Assembly (NCBI GenBank): GCA_009781395.1
Contig: WQYG01000006.1
Location: 1 to 40,820 of the forward strand
Direction: 5' to 3'
Source of the DNA: Candidatus Bathycorpusculum sp.
Lineage (GTDB): Archaea; Thermoproteota; Bathyarchaeia; Bathyarchaeales; Bathycorpusculaceae
DNA: 40,820 bases
Each line of letters starts with the position of its first letter. Within the stretch, counting starts at the first letter, position 1. The position numbers and the translations under genes were made by a program. Below the pieces are notes generated by a model. It was not told where the DNA came from. It searched no databases and worked only from the letters and a program-made list of their open reading frames with translations. Of the stretch, positions 19,888-30,075 are shown in pieces.

Positions 19888-21801
19888 TTATTTTTGTTTG
19901 TTTTTGATGGCTGCTAGTTTGCCACCTGCTTTTATTTGTTCTTTTTCTTGTTTGCTTAGGTTTAAGTTTACTTTGATTTCTGTGTTTTTGGTTTTATTTT
20001 TCAGTGTTAGGGTTTCTGCTAAGTTGTTTGTTTCTACTTCTAATGTGTCGCCTTGATCTATGTTATCATAGTCTTGTTTGTTTGTGAAGGTTAGGGGTAG
20101 AATTCCAAAGTTAATTAGGTTGGCCATGTGGATGCGTGCGAATGATTTTGTAATGACTGCTTTTACTCCAATGTATTTTGGTGCTAATGCTGCGTGTTCG
20201 CGTGAGGAGCCTTGGCCATAGTTTTCTGCGCCTACGATAAATCCGCCTTGTTTTTGGATTGCACGTTGGTAAAAGTTTTGGTCTACGCGGCAGAAGATGT
20301 ATTTGCTGATTTCTGGGATGTTGCTGCGAAGAGACATGATGTCTGTTCCGCCTGGTAGGATGTCATCTGTTGTTATGTTATCGCCAACTTTAAGCAGGAC
20401 TTCGCCGCTGAGTTGAGGTGGAGTGGGTTGGAATTGTGGTAAGGGTGTAATGTTTGGTCCCATGATTACTTTGGCGTTTGGATTTGTGGTTGCAGGGATA
20501 AACATGGTGTCGCTTAGGATGAATTTTTCTGGCATGGTGATTTCTGGAAATACTCCAAGTTTGCGTGGGTCTGTAATTTTGCCTGTTATAGCTGCTGCTA
20601 CTGCTGTTTCTGGACTGACTAGGTAGACTTTAGCGTCTTGGGTGCCGCTTCTGCCTTTAAAGTTGCGATTGAAGGTGCGTAGGGATACTGCGCTAGTGGT
20701 GGGGGCTTGACCGATGCCGATGCATGGGCCACAAGAGTTTTCTAGAATTCTTGCGCCTGATTGAATTAATGGTTCAAGTTCGCCTGTAGCAGCAAGATTT
20801 TCCATTACTTGACGTGAACCTGCTGAAATTGTTAAACTGAGGTTTTCATGAACTTTTTTACCTTTTAGCAAGGTGGAAACTATTTTTAGATCCCTAAGAG
20901 ACGAATTAGTGCAACTGCCTATACAAACTTGATCAACAGGTGTTCCCTCCAATTCGCTAACGGGTTTAACATTATCGGGGCTATGAGGCATAGCTAAAAG
21001 TGGCTCAACTTCTGCTAAGTCAATATCTAAAACTTTACTATACTGCGTATTCTCATCTGATGTAAGCTCTATCCATTGGTTTTCTCGTCCTTGACTGATT
21101 AAAAATTGTCTTGTAACCTCATCGGAGGGAAAAATGGACGTTGTAGCTCCTGTTTCAGTTCCCATGTTAGTTATCGTTCCCCGTTCTGGAACACTTAACG
21201 TTTTAACACCAGGTCCAAAGTATTCAAGAACATTATTTACGCCACCTTTAACGGTTAATTTTCTTAAAACTTCCAATATAACATCTTTTGCTGACACAAA
21301 GGGTAAAAGTTTACCTTTCAAATTAATACCATACACATTGGGCATTTCAAGATAGAAAGGCTCACCTGCCATTGCAGCTGCAACATCAAGCCCACCTGCT
21401 CCAATGGCTATCATCCCCATACCGCCTGCAGTTGGCGTGTGACTATCACTACCAAGCAAAGTTACGCCCGGTTGAGCAAACCGTTCAAGATAAAGCTGAT
21501 GACAAATACCATTTCCCGGTCTACTAAAAACTATCCCATATTTAGCTGCAACACTTTGCAGATAACGATGATCATCAGCGTTACGAAAATCATTTTGAAG
21601 CATATTATGATCTACAAAACTTACACTAAGCTGCGTTTTAACCTGCGCAATACCTATAGCCTCAAACTCTAGATAAGCCATGGTGCCAGTTGAATCTTGA
21701 GTTAATGTATGATCAATCCTTAAACCGATTTCTTCACCTGCATTCAATTTGCCCTCAACTAAATGCTTTTCAAATATTTTTTCCGTTATACTTTTACCCA
21801 T
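19888..21801 (-). CDS. acn: Aconitate hydratase
   Basis: LLGSDSHTPTAGGMGMIAIGAGG, IGSCTNSS, GPCIGIGQAPT, NYGQGSSREHAALAP. Confidence 0.95.
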   Translation of the reverse strand: MGKSITEKIFEKHLVEGKLNAGEEIGLRIDHTLTQDSTGTMAYLEFEAIGIAQVKTQLSVSFVDHNMLQNDFRNADDHRYLQSVAAKYGIVFSRPGNGICHQLYLERFAQPGVTLLGSDSHTPTAGGMGMIAIGAGGLDVAAAMAGEPFYLEMPNVYGINLKGKLLPFVSAKDVILEVLRKLTVKGGVNNVLEYFGPGVKTLSVPERGTITNMGTETGATTSIFPSDEVTRQFLISQGRENQWIELTSDENTQYSKVLDIDLAEVEPLLAMPHSPDNVKPVSELEGTPVDQVCIGSCTNSSLRDLKIVSTLLKGKKVHENLSLTISAGSRQVMENLAATGELEPLIQSGARILENSCGPCIGIGQAPTTSAVSLRTFNRNFKGRSGTQDAKVYLVSPETAVAAAITGKITDPRKLGVFPEITMPEKFILSDTMFIPATTNPNAKVIMGPNITPLPQFQPTPPQLSGEVLLKVGDNITTDDILPGGTDIMSLRSNIPEISKYIFCRVDQNFYQRAIQKQGGFIVGAENYGQGSSREHAALAPKYIGVKAVITKSFARIHMANLINFGILPLTFTNKQDYDNIDQGDTLEVETNNLAETLTLKNKTKNTEIKVNLNLSKQEKEQIKAGGKLAAIKNKQK

Positions 21802-21937
21802 AAATTATCCCTTCTAACCACTGTAAATCTAAATATTATTTGGCAAATGTAGAGAACTTCAGAAATTTAAGCCTCACGTAAAATAAAATAAAAAGTGCTT
21901 AATAGATGAAAGTCATTAGAACAGGTGAGGTCAGACA

Positions 21938-22714
21938 TTGCAGTTTAAATTCAAAATTCAAGAGGTCGCTAAAGCTAACAACTCCCGAATAGTCTTAGCT
22001 TTAGATTTTCCATTCCAAAACCCTAATAACAATAATAGTAGTCACGAGTTATTTTCTAAGGCTGATGCTATAATAGAGCAGGTTTCTTCATATATTTGCG
22101 CGGTTAAATTTAATAATCATCTTGTTTTGCCTCTTGGATTGTTTAACGGGGTGAAAGTTCTTGTGGAGCATGTTCATGCTAAGGGGCTTTTGGCTATAAT
22201 GGATGCAAAAGTTAACGACATAGGTAACACTAACCAAATTATAGCTGACTATTATTATGCTGCGGGGTTTGATGCAATTATTGCTAACCCTTTCATTGGT
22301 TGGGAAGATGGATTAAAGCCTCTTTTTGAGGTTTCTCGTAAACAAGGCAAGGGTGTAATTTTGCTCACTTATATGAGTCATAAAGGTGCTGCTGAAGGTT
22401 ATGGTCAAACAGTAACTGATCCTGTTACGGGTGTATCTATGTCTCAGTATATGATGTTTGCACAAAAAGATGTTACTTACGCAGCAGACGGTGCAGTGGT
22501 TGGAGCTACGGTTCCTGAAAAAATAAAAGAAATATATCAAATTTTAGGTGAAAAAGTGCCTATTTATTCACCTGGTGTTGGTTCTCAAGGTGGAAGCGCC
22601 CAAGATGCAGTTAAAGCTGGCGCAACATACTTAATTGTTGGGCGCGAAATTATTTCAGCCGAAAACCCTGCTGCTGTTGCACGTAAACTTTGGGATTCAA
22701 CTAAACTCATTTAG
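21938..22714 (+). CDS. pyrF: Orotidine 5'-phosphate decarboxylase
   Basis: RIVLALDFP, AVKFN, IMDAKVNDIGNT, VGREI pattern. Confidence 0.88.
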   Translation: MQFKFKIQEVAKANNSRIVLALDFPFQNPNNNNSSHELFSKADAIIEQVSSYICAVKFNNHLVLPLGLFNGVKVLVEHVHAKGLLAIMDAKVNDIGNTNQIIADYYYAAGFDAIIANPFIGWEDGLKPLFEVSRKQGKGVILLTYMSHKGAAEGYGQTVTDPVTGVSMSQYMMFAQKDVTYAADGAVVGATVPEKIKEIYQILGEKVPIYSPGVGSQGGSAQDAVKAGATYLIVGREIISAENPAAVARKLWDSTKLI

Positions 22715-22919
22715 AGCGTTCATGATTGCTCATGCTCTTTCCCGGGCTCTTACTTACCCATAATTCCTGCTTTAACATATCTCGCACAGCATTGCGTATG
22801 GCACAGCTTCTATTTGGATACATGTTTGCCCTAACTAAATCATCTAAACCTTCCAGATACGCCTCTGGCAACAGCGCTGTTACCAGTTTCATGTTCTGAT
22901 TTTGTTTTTTATTTTTCAT
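22707..22919 (-). CDS. Ribbon-helix-helix (CopG-like) regulator
   Basis: MKLVTALLPEAYLEGLDDLVRANMYPNRSCAIRNAVRDML; converges with pyrF, 8-nt overlap. Confidence 0.8.
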   Translation of the reverse strand: MKNKKQNQNMKLVTALLPEAYLEGLDDLVRANMYPNRSCAIRNAVRDMLKQELWVSKSPGKSMSNHERSK

Positions 22920-23130
22920 GTTACCTATTCCCTTAAACTATATTATGCTTATAACATGCGCCAAATATAAAATTTAACACTGCTCCGCCTCAAACTATGG
23001 ATGATTCATCAAGTTATTTGCACAAATGCTGACATGGCTGAAAAGGAAATTCAACAAAACAGAGTATTCATATTACCGTGTAAGTCGTGTTCAATTATTG
23101 CTCTAAAGGTAATGTTGAAAGAAAGATATG

Positions 23131-23619
23131 TTAGGTTGTTATTTTTGTTTGTTTGTCTTTTGGGTATTGGCTATAGTAGTCTTGTGGTTTTAAGACTACA
23201 CTTCGTACGCGTTGTACTCGTTTGTTAGTGTTTGCTTTCTTTTGAAGTAGCAGTACTTCTTTGGATTTGCTGAATTTTTCAATTCTGCCATCTTCTCGGG
23301 TACGTTCCAGTTTTATGCAGTCATCAACCTGACAGTTCAAAACGCAAGCTCCGCAGTAAACGCACAAGTCCTCTATGATTGCAATTTTGCCGCTTCCCCA
23401 GTATAGTGCAGTTGTTGGACAAACTTTAATACATTCTTTACATTGTACGCCAAGGCAAGTGTAACTGTTAATGCTGATTTTACCCTCTTGGAAAACCTCT
23501 TTCACACCTGTTGACGCTAAAAGTGCTTTTCGGCTCTTTTTTTTCTCAGAATCAACAGTAGTGCCATCTGACAATAATCCAAAGATATCGACATTTCCAT
23601 TATTTTGAGGCATTATCAA
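23131..23619 (-). CDS. 4Fe-4S dicluster ferredoxin-like protein
   Basis: CLGVQCKECIKVCP and CVYCGACVLNCQVDDC. Confidence 0.88.
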   Translation of the reverse strand: MIMPQNNGNVDIFGLLSDGTTVDSEKKKSRKALLASTGVKEVFQEGKISINSYTCLGVQCKECIKVCPTTALYWGSGKIAIIEDLCVYCGACVLNCQVDDCIKLERTREDGRIEKFSKSKEVLLLQKKANTNKRVQRVRSVVLKPQDYYSQYPKDKQTKITT

Positions 23620-23697
23620 TCATCGTTACGGCATGATAACTACAATTGTATAAGCTATAGAGGATAATTATACTTATCCTCTTGTGAGGATCTTTGG

Positions 23698-24351
23698 TTA
23701 AAAAATATCGTGTCTATTATCGCTGTTGTACCATTTAGCGAATTCATTAACTGCTTTGGCTCGATGTGAGCTATAGTTTTTTTCTTCTAACGTCATTTCT
23801 GCAAATGTTTTCTCACTATAAAACGGTTGAAAAATGGGGTCAAACCCAAAACCCGAGTTGTTGTCTCCCTTACGTTCTGTAAAAGTTATCTCCCCCTCGA
23901 CTTTTCCCTCAAAAAACAGTACACCCGTTTCTTGACTACAATACACTATAGCTGAGCAGAATGTTGCTTTACGATTTTGTAGATTCTCCATTAATTTTAG
24001 AATTCCTCTATTTTGAATTGTCTTGTAAACATATGCTGAGTATGGACCTGGAAAACCTTCAAAGGCATCAATGAATAAACCTGCATCTTCAACAATTAAC
24101 GGTATACGACATTGATTAAATGCTTCCAATGCACAATTTTCTGCTATCTCCATTATATTATCACTCTGTATCTCTTTTCCCTTCATACGTAACATGCCAA
24201 CAGCTATCCCTATGGAGCTTAAAATGCTTCGAACCTCGTTAAACTTGTGAAAATTACCCGTTGCGAACAAAACATTTCTAACATTAACATATGCTCCAGC
24301 GTTACTACTACAGTTGTTTACGTTCTTCAACATAGCGTCCTCGCTTTTCAA
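23698..24351 (-). CDS. XTP/dITP diphosphatase (HAM1/RdgB)
   Basis: LFATGNFHKFNEVRSIL, VEDAGLFIDAFEGFPGPYSAYV, GFGFDPIF, SHRAKAV. Confidence 0.94.
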   Translation of the reverse strand: MKSEDAMLKNVNNCSSNAGAYVNVRNVLFATGNFHKFNEVRSILSSIGIAVGMLRMKGKEIQSDNIMEIAENCALEAFNQCRIPLIVEDAGLFIDAFEGFPGPYSAYVYKTIQNRGILKLMENLQNRKATFCSAIVYCSQETGVLFFEGKVEGEITFTERKGDNNSGFGFDPIFQPFYSEKTFAEMTLEEKNYSSHRAKAVNEFAKWYNSDNRHDIF

Positions 24352-24985
24352 TCTCTATAATCTTCTCATAAACCTTTTCTGCCAACTCAACACCTACCAC
24401 TAAACGATAACCCATAAAAATATCCTTAAAACAGGATTCCCAAAAAGCAAAATGTGTACTTTGCAAAGCCCGCTTCAACAGGTGCAAATCAACCCCTTTC
24501 GCTTCTAACTCTACACTTTTCTCACCTAACCCAAAATCTACCAAAAAAATTTTACCTTGATTATCAACATCATCATTAGCTATTAACATATTTGAAGTCG
24601 TCAAGTCACCGTGGATCAAATTTTCTCTGTGAAGTTTACCAATCAACTCACCGATTCTTAGACAAACTCTTTCACACTCTGTTTTTGAAACCCTGCTTAG
24701 ATACTGCTTTACCTGAACACCCTCTATATACTCCATTACAATTGTAGCCTCTGACACATTTACCCTGTAAATTAGCGGCGATGCGACCCCTGCAACTTTG
24801 GCTTGATGCAACAATTGAGCCTCATGTATTGTACGATAACTACGAATTTGCCTATCAAGCACGATAGGCCGATATTTTTTTGGGTCTCGAATTTTAATTA
24901 CAGCCTTTCTTCCATACCAATTGGAAAGATAAAGACTTGCTTCAGCACCCTTTTTTAACAAAACAGACTGATTCAATTCATCCAT
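24308..24985 (-). CDS. bud32: KEOPS kinase Bud32
   Basis: LIHGDLTTSNML, FLVDFGLGEKSVELEAKGVDLHLLKRAL. Confidence 0.95.
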   Translation of the reverse strand: MDELNQSVLLKKGAEASLYLSNWYGRKAVIKIRDPKKYRPIVLDRQIRSYRTIHEAQLLHQAKVAGVASPLIYRVNVSEATIVMEYIEGVQVKQYLSRVSKTECERVCLRIGELIGKLHRENLIHGDLTTSNMLIANDDVDNQGKIFLVDFGLGEKSVELEAKGVDLHLLKRALQSTHFAFWESCFKDIFMGYRLVVGVELAEKVYEKIIEIEKRGRYVEERKQL

Positions 24986-26010
24986 GGCACATCCACCTTA
25001 TCTACACGCCAACGCAACTTCACATAACTCTCCTCTATAGGAGTAACTATGCCATATGTATAAGCTAAACTACCTGTCCACGCAATCATTGCACCGTTAT
25101 CTGTAGCAAACTTTTGGGGAACCACATTAAACCGTACATTATGCTCCTCAGCAATAGCCTCAAGCATTGCCTGCAACCGTTTATTGGCTGCCACCCCACC
25201 CGTTAATAAAACCTCCTTCTTTTCAGTATGAGCTAACGCCCGCTCAGTAACTTCAGCAACCATGGAAAAAGCATGCTCTTGAAGACTATAACACACATCC
25301 TCAAGCGTACAGTTCCCCCTTTGAAGCTGCATAGTTGCCGCCGTCAAAAGCCCACTTAAAGATAAATCCATACCCTTCACCACATACGGCAATGGAATAA
25401 AGTTTTTACCTTTAAGCGCCAACTGCTCCACTGCTGCTCCAAACGGTAAACCTCTCTGATTTTTTAAACCCACATGCCTTGCAAAAACGTCCAAACAATT
25501 GCCAAGAGCAATGTCTAAAGTTTCACCGAAAACCCGATAACGTTTAGACTCAAACGCAGTAACCATAGTATTTCCTCCCGAAACATAAAGTGTAACGGGG
25601 TCAACTGCACCTGTTTTTAATTTTCCAATTTCAATATGTGCAATAGAATGATTCACACCAACTAAGGGTATCTGTAAATATGACGCCAAAGCACGCGCTA
25701 CAGTTGCCCCTGTACGCAGACAAGGACCCAGACCCGGACCCATAGAAAAAGCAATACATGTAAGATCTCTAACTTTTATATTCGCATCAGTTAACGCTCG
25801 ACAAAGAACTTTACTTGCAACTTCAGCATGATGACGTGCAGCCTCTCTTGGATGAATTCCACCCTCCATTGGAACATAACTATCTACCGTATTTGTAAGA
25901 ATATCTCCATCAAAATTAACTATACCTACACCAAAATCGTCTGCTGTAGATTCTATACCTAAACAATATCTAGACTCATTGTCTGATGATGTTTTCTGCG
26001 TATTAACCAT
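24973..26010 (-). CDS. kae1: tRNA threonylcarbamoyladenosine synthesis protein Kae1
   Basis: LGIESTADDFGVGIV, HHAEVASKVL, GGNTMV, LLTGGVAANKRLQ; start taken as MVNTQ (longer ORF starts 26103). Confidence 0.95.
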   Translation of the reverse strand: MVNTQKTSSDNESRYCLGIESTADDFGVGIVNFDGDILTNTVDSYVPMEGGIHPREAARHHAEVASKVLCRALTDANIKVRDLTCIAFSMGPGLGPCLRTGATVARALASYLQIPLVGVNHSIAHIEIGKLKTGAVDPVTLYVSGGNTMVTAFESKRYRVFGETLDIALGNCLDVFARHVGLKNQRGLPFGAAVEQLALKGKNFIPLPYVVKGMDLSLSGLLTAATMQLQRGNCTLEDVCYSLQEHAFSMVAEVTERALAHTEKKEVLLTGGVAANKRLQAMLEAIAEEHNVRFNVVPQKFATDNGAMIAWTGSLAYTYGIVTPIEESYVKLRWRVDKVDVPWMN

Positions 26011-26089
26011 ACAAATGAAGATTTCAAGAGAGATACATATTTTTATCTGAAACAAACAGTCTACTACACTATCTGGAACTGATCTTAGC

Positions 26090-26527
26090 ATGCCTAAACG
26101 CAATGACCTTGAACAAAAAGCACTCCATTATGTCGTAAACACAGGGTATCAGGGTGTACTTCAATCAGACTTGTGGCGCGAACTAAGCGCAAGCAGCCGC
26201 GAAGGCTCACGTGTCTCAATTAAACTAGAAGAAAAAGGACTTATCCGCAGAGAAAAAGAACTGCAAGACGGTAGATGGACTTATAGATTATACCCAAAAA
26301 GGCTTCCCGCATCTATTGAAACCATTGTTGACTGCCCTTGTCTGTTATGTCCCGACAATGCAAGGTGTGACCCAACCACTGCCATTTCCCCTAAAACCTG
26401 CCAAAAATTAACTGACTGGATTTTAGGTTTAGGCAACGAAAAACAAACACAAATTATATCTTCTGTAGCTCCGAGTGAGCAAAATATTTTCGAGGATGAT
26501 TCCCTTGCCGAAAGCTTGGATACGTGA
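26090..26527 (+). CDS. wHTH + FeS-type protein, likely TFE-beta (RPC34/39-like)
   Basis: Winged-helix region followed by CPCLLCPDNARCDPTTAISPKTC. Confidence 0.7.
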   Translation: MPKRNDLEQKALHYVVNTGYQGVLQSDLWRELSASSREGSRVSIKLEEKGLIRREKELQDGRWTYRLYPKRLPASIETIVDCPCLLCPDNARCDPTTAISPKTCQKLTDWILGLGNEKQTQIISSVAPSEQNIFEDDSLAESLDT

Positions 26528-27125
26528 AAGAAAAAACGAATGTTACTACAAAAAAGCTAAAGCAGCAAACTATCGTAGCCGTTCCATATACAAACTAATT
26601 CAAGCTAACGAAAAATATGGCTTTATCCAATTGCGTAACATTATCGTGGATTTAGGTGCCGCACCTGGTGGATGGATACAGGCCGCCCGAAAAATGATTG
26701 GTAGACACGGTTTTGTTTTAGGTGTCGATCTAAAACCAATTGAACCGTTTCCCCAAGAGTACATTCGAACAATTATTGGCGACCTAACCGACCCAAATAT
26801 TGCAGAACAAATTATGTCCTTTTTACCTCGTAAACCCGATACCGTACTTTCTGATGCTGCACCAAATATTACCGGCATCTGGGAAGTTGACCACGCCCGA
26901 CAAATTGACTTGGCAACTAAAGCCTTAGACGTTGCCCTACAAATTTTACGCCCTAACGGCAACTTTTTCGTAAAACTCTTCCAAGGCGACTTGATGGATG
27001 ATTTTGTCCAAACAGTTAAAGAACATTTCACTGAAATTAAATTCGTTAAACCAGGGGCTAGCCGAGCAAAAAGCTCTGAAATGTACCTTTTAGCTTTAGG
27101 TTTAAAAACCAAACCTGAAGAGTAA
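26475..27125 (+). CDS. rlmE: FtsJ/RlmE-type rRNA 2'-O-methyltransferase
   Basis: YRSRSIYKLIQ, VDLGAAPGGWIQAA, DTVLSDAAPNITG, FFVKLFQG; start may be 26496 (MIPLPKAW). Confidence 0.94.
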   Translation: MSKIFSRMIPLPKAWIRERKNECYYKKAKAANYRSRSIYKLIQANEKYGFIQLRNIIVDLGAAPGGWIQAARKMIGRHGFVLGVDLKPIEPFPQEYIRTIIGDLTDPNIAEQIMSFLPRKPDTVLSDAAPNITGIWEVDHARQIDLATKALDVALQILRPNGNFFVKLFQGDLMDDFVQTVKEHFTEIKFVKPGASRAKSSEMYLLALGLKTKPEE

Positions 27126-27405
27126 CTTTCCTTTTGAATTTTTTCTTCTTTTTATGGAGTGATGTAAAAACTCAAATATTGCCTGCCGATTATGTGTGGG
27201 TATACATAAAATTTAGGGTGTTGATTTACGGTGTACTACTTTTTTTTATCAACCGTAAAAACCGTGTTAGCTTTAGTTGTGTTATTTCTCATTTGGTGTG
27301 ATGGAGCCTGTCTTGTATGGGAACATGTGGGAATAGCAGTGTATATATGTCGGTGTTACCTTTTTAAAATGAGATGTTTACTATTATGGAGGTATCTGTT
27401 TAACT

Positions 27406-28455
27406 ATGGAATTTGGTTCCAATCCAAATTTGTATAGGGGTGTGTTTTTGCTTTTTGTTTTTTTGTTATCTATGGTGCTGTTGTTTTCTTCTCTATGTGT
27501 TTCTGTTTTTGATGGTAATATTTCTTCTTTTGTGTCTGAAGTTCCTGATCAGGTAGTTGTTAATACTGAGGCTGAACTTATAAACGCGGTTGATAATGCT
27601 GTAGGCTCTACTGTTATTGCCCTTAATGGAGATATCACACTTTTGTGGTCCCTTGTTATTTCTGGTAATAAAAATATCACGTTAACAAGCAATAGGGCAA
27701 CGGGTTTTTACAAGTTAATTGGGCCAAATGATCAAAGTACCATTGGCATTAGTGCTGGTGGCGTATTGACCATTGATGGCATAATTGTAACTCATGAGAC
27801 TGGTGATGGTGGTAGTGGAGTGGCTGTTGGTGGTGCACTTATTATGGTTGATGGCGAGATTTCGGGTAACTATGCCAATCGTGTTGGCAATGGTGGTGGT
27901 GTAACCAATTATGGTGTTTTTACTATGTTGGGTGGCACAATTTCCAACAACACTGCTCATTCTGGTGGTGGTGTGCTTAGTGGTTTTGACTGTTTTTTTG
28001 TGATGTCTGGTGGTAAAATTTCAGATAACTCTGCTGAGTTTGGTGGTGGGGTACACATGATGTCGGGTTCTTTTGTGATGGAGGGTGGTGAGATTATTAG
28101 TAATGCCGCTTCTCGTGGTGGTGGTGTGTATCTGTATGCTGGTAATATACGCAATGTTGACCCAATTTATGATGGTTCTTTTGTGATGTCTGGTGGTAAA
28201 ATTTCGGGTAATACCGCTGAGCAAGGTGGTGGTGTGTACAATCGTGATGGTACTTTTAAGTTGTCTGGCGGTATAGTTTTTGGTAACGCAGCTTCAAAGG
28301 GTAGTGGTGATGTGTATAATGACGTTGGTGTTGTGTATTATTTTGGTGTGAGAGCTGTTGTGGTTATTTGTGTGAGTGTTGTGCTTGTTGTGGTTGGTGT
28401 TATTGTTTTTGTTGGGTTCTTTTATTCTAAAAAGCAAAAGAGGGGTTTACAGTAG
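27406..28455 (+). CDS. Secreted beta-helix (Pmp-like) surface protein with TM anchor
   Basis: Repeats of GGxISGNxAxxGGGV; N-terminal hydrophobic segment; C-terminal TM plus KKQKRG tail. Confidence 0.85.
   Translation: MEFGSNPNLYRGVFLLFVFLLSMVLLFSSLCVSVFDGNISSFVSEVPDQVVVNTEAELINAVDNAVGSTVIALNGDITLLWSLVISGNKNITLTSNRATGFYKLIGPNDQSTIGISAGGVLTIDGIIVTHETGDGGSGVAVGGALIMVDGEISGNYANRVGNGGGVTNYGVFTMLGGTISNNTAHSGGGVLSGFDCFFVMSGGKISDNSAEFGGGVHMMSGSFVMEGGEIISNAASRGGGVYLYAGNIRNVDPIYDGSFVMSGGKISGNTAEQGGGVYNRDGTFKLSGGIVFGNAASKGSGDVYNDVGVVYYFGVRAVVVICVSVVLVVVGVIVFVGFFYSKKQKRGLQ
27996..28205 (+). repeat. 27-nt direct repeat TTTTGTGATGTCTGGTGGTAAAATTTC
   Basis: 27996-28022 and 28179-28205 identical, inside the beta-helix gene. 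Confidence 0.85.
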
Positions 28456-28568
28456 ACTTTTCTGGGTTCTTTTTGTTGCGGTGAAAGCTTTGATTAACTT
28501 GATAGAAACATTTAATTTCTGTGTTTATGTTTTTAAAATATGATTGTTGAAAAGATGGATGTGTTGTA

Positions 28569-29123
28569 TTGGGCGATATTTTGTCGTTTTGGAAGTCTGC
28601 TTCGATTAAGCGCAAAAGGCTCTATTCTTTGTTCTTCATTTTTCTTTTGTCTGTGATGGTAACGTTTGCTGGAACTTTGGTGCCTTTAAGTGATGAAGAT
28701 GCAAAAATGCTTTCCGATAATGTGAATCAGATATTGGTGGAAAATGATGATTTGGGTTCTTTGTCAGTTGCAATTTTTGTTAACAATTTTAGGCTTTGTT
28801 TACTTATGTTTATCCCTGTAGTTGGTGCTATATTTGGAATGTTTGTATTGTTTTCGACGGGTGTGGGTTTAAGTGCGCTTTCGATGACGCAAGGAATACC
28901 TGTGGGTATTGCTTTTTTGTCATTAATGATTACGCCTATCTTTTGGATTGAATTTGCCTCGTACTCTTTAGGTATGTCTGAAAGTATTTGGTCCTTTCGA
29001 CGTTTTACTCAGAAACGTTGGGCGTATCTAGCGTGGACTGCAATATTTATCGGTATGACTGCTGTGCTACTTGCAATAGGTGCCGTAGTGGAGGCATGGC
29101 TCCTACTAATGGTGGGCGTATAA
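28569..29123 (+). CDS. SpoIIM-like (DUF95) membrane protein
   Basis: Four to five TM segments, FVNNFRLCLLMFIPVVGAIFGMFVLFSTGVGLSAL; TTG start. Confidence 0.75.
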   Translation: MGDILSFWKSASIKRKRLYSLFFIFLLSVMVTFAGTLVPLSDEDAKMLSDNVNQILVENDDLGSLSVAIFVNNFRLCLLMFIPVVGAIFGMFVLFSTGVGLSALSMTQGIPVGIAFLSLMITPIFWIEFASYSLGMSESIWSFRRFTQKRWAYLAWTAIFIGMTAVLLAIGAVVEAWLLLMVGV

Positions 29124-29133
29124 CATAGTCTGC

Positions 29134-29991
29134 CTATTTTTTGTTTACCTCTAAACTGAGGTCTAATGCTTTTACACTATGTGTCAATGCGCCAATGCTG
29201 ATGATGTCAACTTTAGCTTGAGCATAGTCTAATAATGTTTCACTATTAATTCCCCCACTTACCTCCAACAAGACTTTGTGGGGTAACTCTGTCTTTTTGA
29301 GTATTTCAGCTGCCTTATTTACTTCTTCAGGGGTGAAATTATCTAACATGATTATGTCTGCTCCTGCCTTCGCTACCCGTAGAATATCTGTTGCATTTGT
29401 TATTTCAACCTCAATTTTCTTACTAAAAGACGTGTTTTCTTTTGCCAACTTTACAGCTCTAGCTGGATCACCGATTATTGCGATGTGATTATCTTTAATT
29501 AAAAGCATATCCTCTAAATGCAGTCTATGCGGGTCACCGCCGCCAATGGCCACAGCTTTTTTATCAAAATACAATAGACCCGGCGCAGTTTTTCGAGTTG
29601 CAGCAATTATTGCAGAAGAGTTTACCGCTTTTAGTTTTTCAGTTAACTTGTGTGTAGTTGTTGCAATGCCACACATACGTGACAACAAATTAAGCAGAGT
29701 ACGCTCCACAGTTAGAATAGTTTGAGCATCACCTGTTATTTGCATTATAACCTGCTTATCTTTTACTTGCATCCCATCATCGATGTAAACTTTAACTTTT
29801 AAATCCATGGCTTGGATGAGAATAGTTGCCTCTTTTACACCTGCAACTATACCCTGTTCTTTAGCAACCACTTCAGCGGTTACAGTTAAATCTGATGGAA
29901 TGATTGCAGACGATGTAGCATCACCTTGTCCAACATCATCTTTTAGAAACTGTATGAGTTGCTCTTCAACAAGTTTTCTAGGCATAAACAT
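29134..29991 (-). CDS. nadC: Nicotinate-nucleotide pyrophosphorylase
   Basis: VERTLLNLLSRMCGIATTT, ATRKTAPGLLYFDKKAVAIGGGDPHRLHLEDMLLIKDNH. Confidence 0.96.
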   Translation of the reverse strand: MFMPRKLVEEQLIQFLKDDVGQGDATSSAIIPSDLTVTAEVVAKEQGIVAGVKEATILIQAMDLKVKVYIDDGMQVKDKQVIMQITGDAQTILTVERTLLNLLSRMCGIATTTHKLTEKLKAVNSSAIIAATRKTAPGLLYFDKKAVAIGGGDPHRLHLEDMLLIKDNHIAIIGDPARAVKLAKENTSFSKKIEVEITNATDILRVAKAGADIIMLDNFTPEEVNKAAEILKKTELPHKVLLEVSGGINSETLLDYAQAKVDIISIGALTHSVKALDLSLEVNKK

Positions 29992-30011
29992 GTTTGTAAC
30001 TTTAATTTATC

Positions 30012-30024
30012 AAAGGTTTAAATG
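30012..30024 (+). promoter_or_regulatory. Putative BRE/TATA element upstream of the glycosyltransferase
   Basis: AAAGGTTTAAATG about 55 nt upstream of the likely ATG at 30076. Confidence 0.4.
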
Positions 30025-30075
30025 CTTCCCTTGCGCTTAACTTTAAAATTGATTTATGCATATCGTTGTGATTGT

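Noticed and set aside
23001-23228. 75-aa plus-strand ORF
   Set aside because: Overlaps the 3' end of the ferredoxin gene; no recognisable features.
26010-26103. Extended N-terminus of Kae1 (MRLGMLRSVPDS...)
   Set aside because: Overlaps the divergent TFE-beta-like start; MVNTQ is the likelier start.
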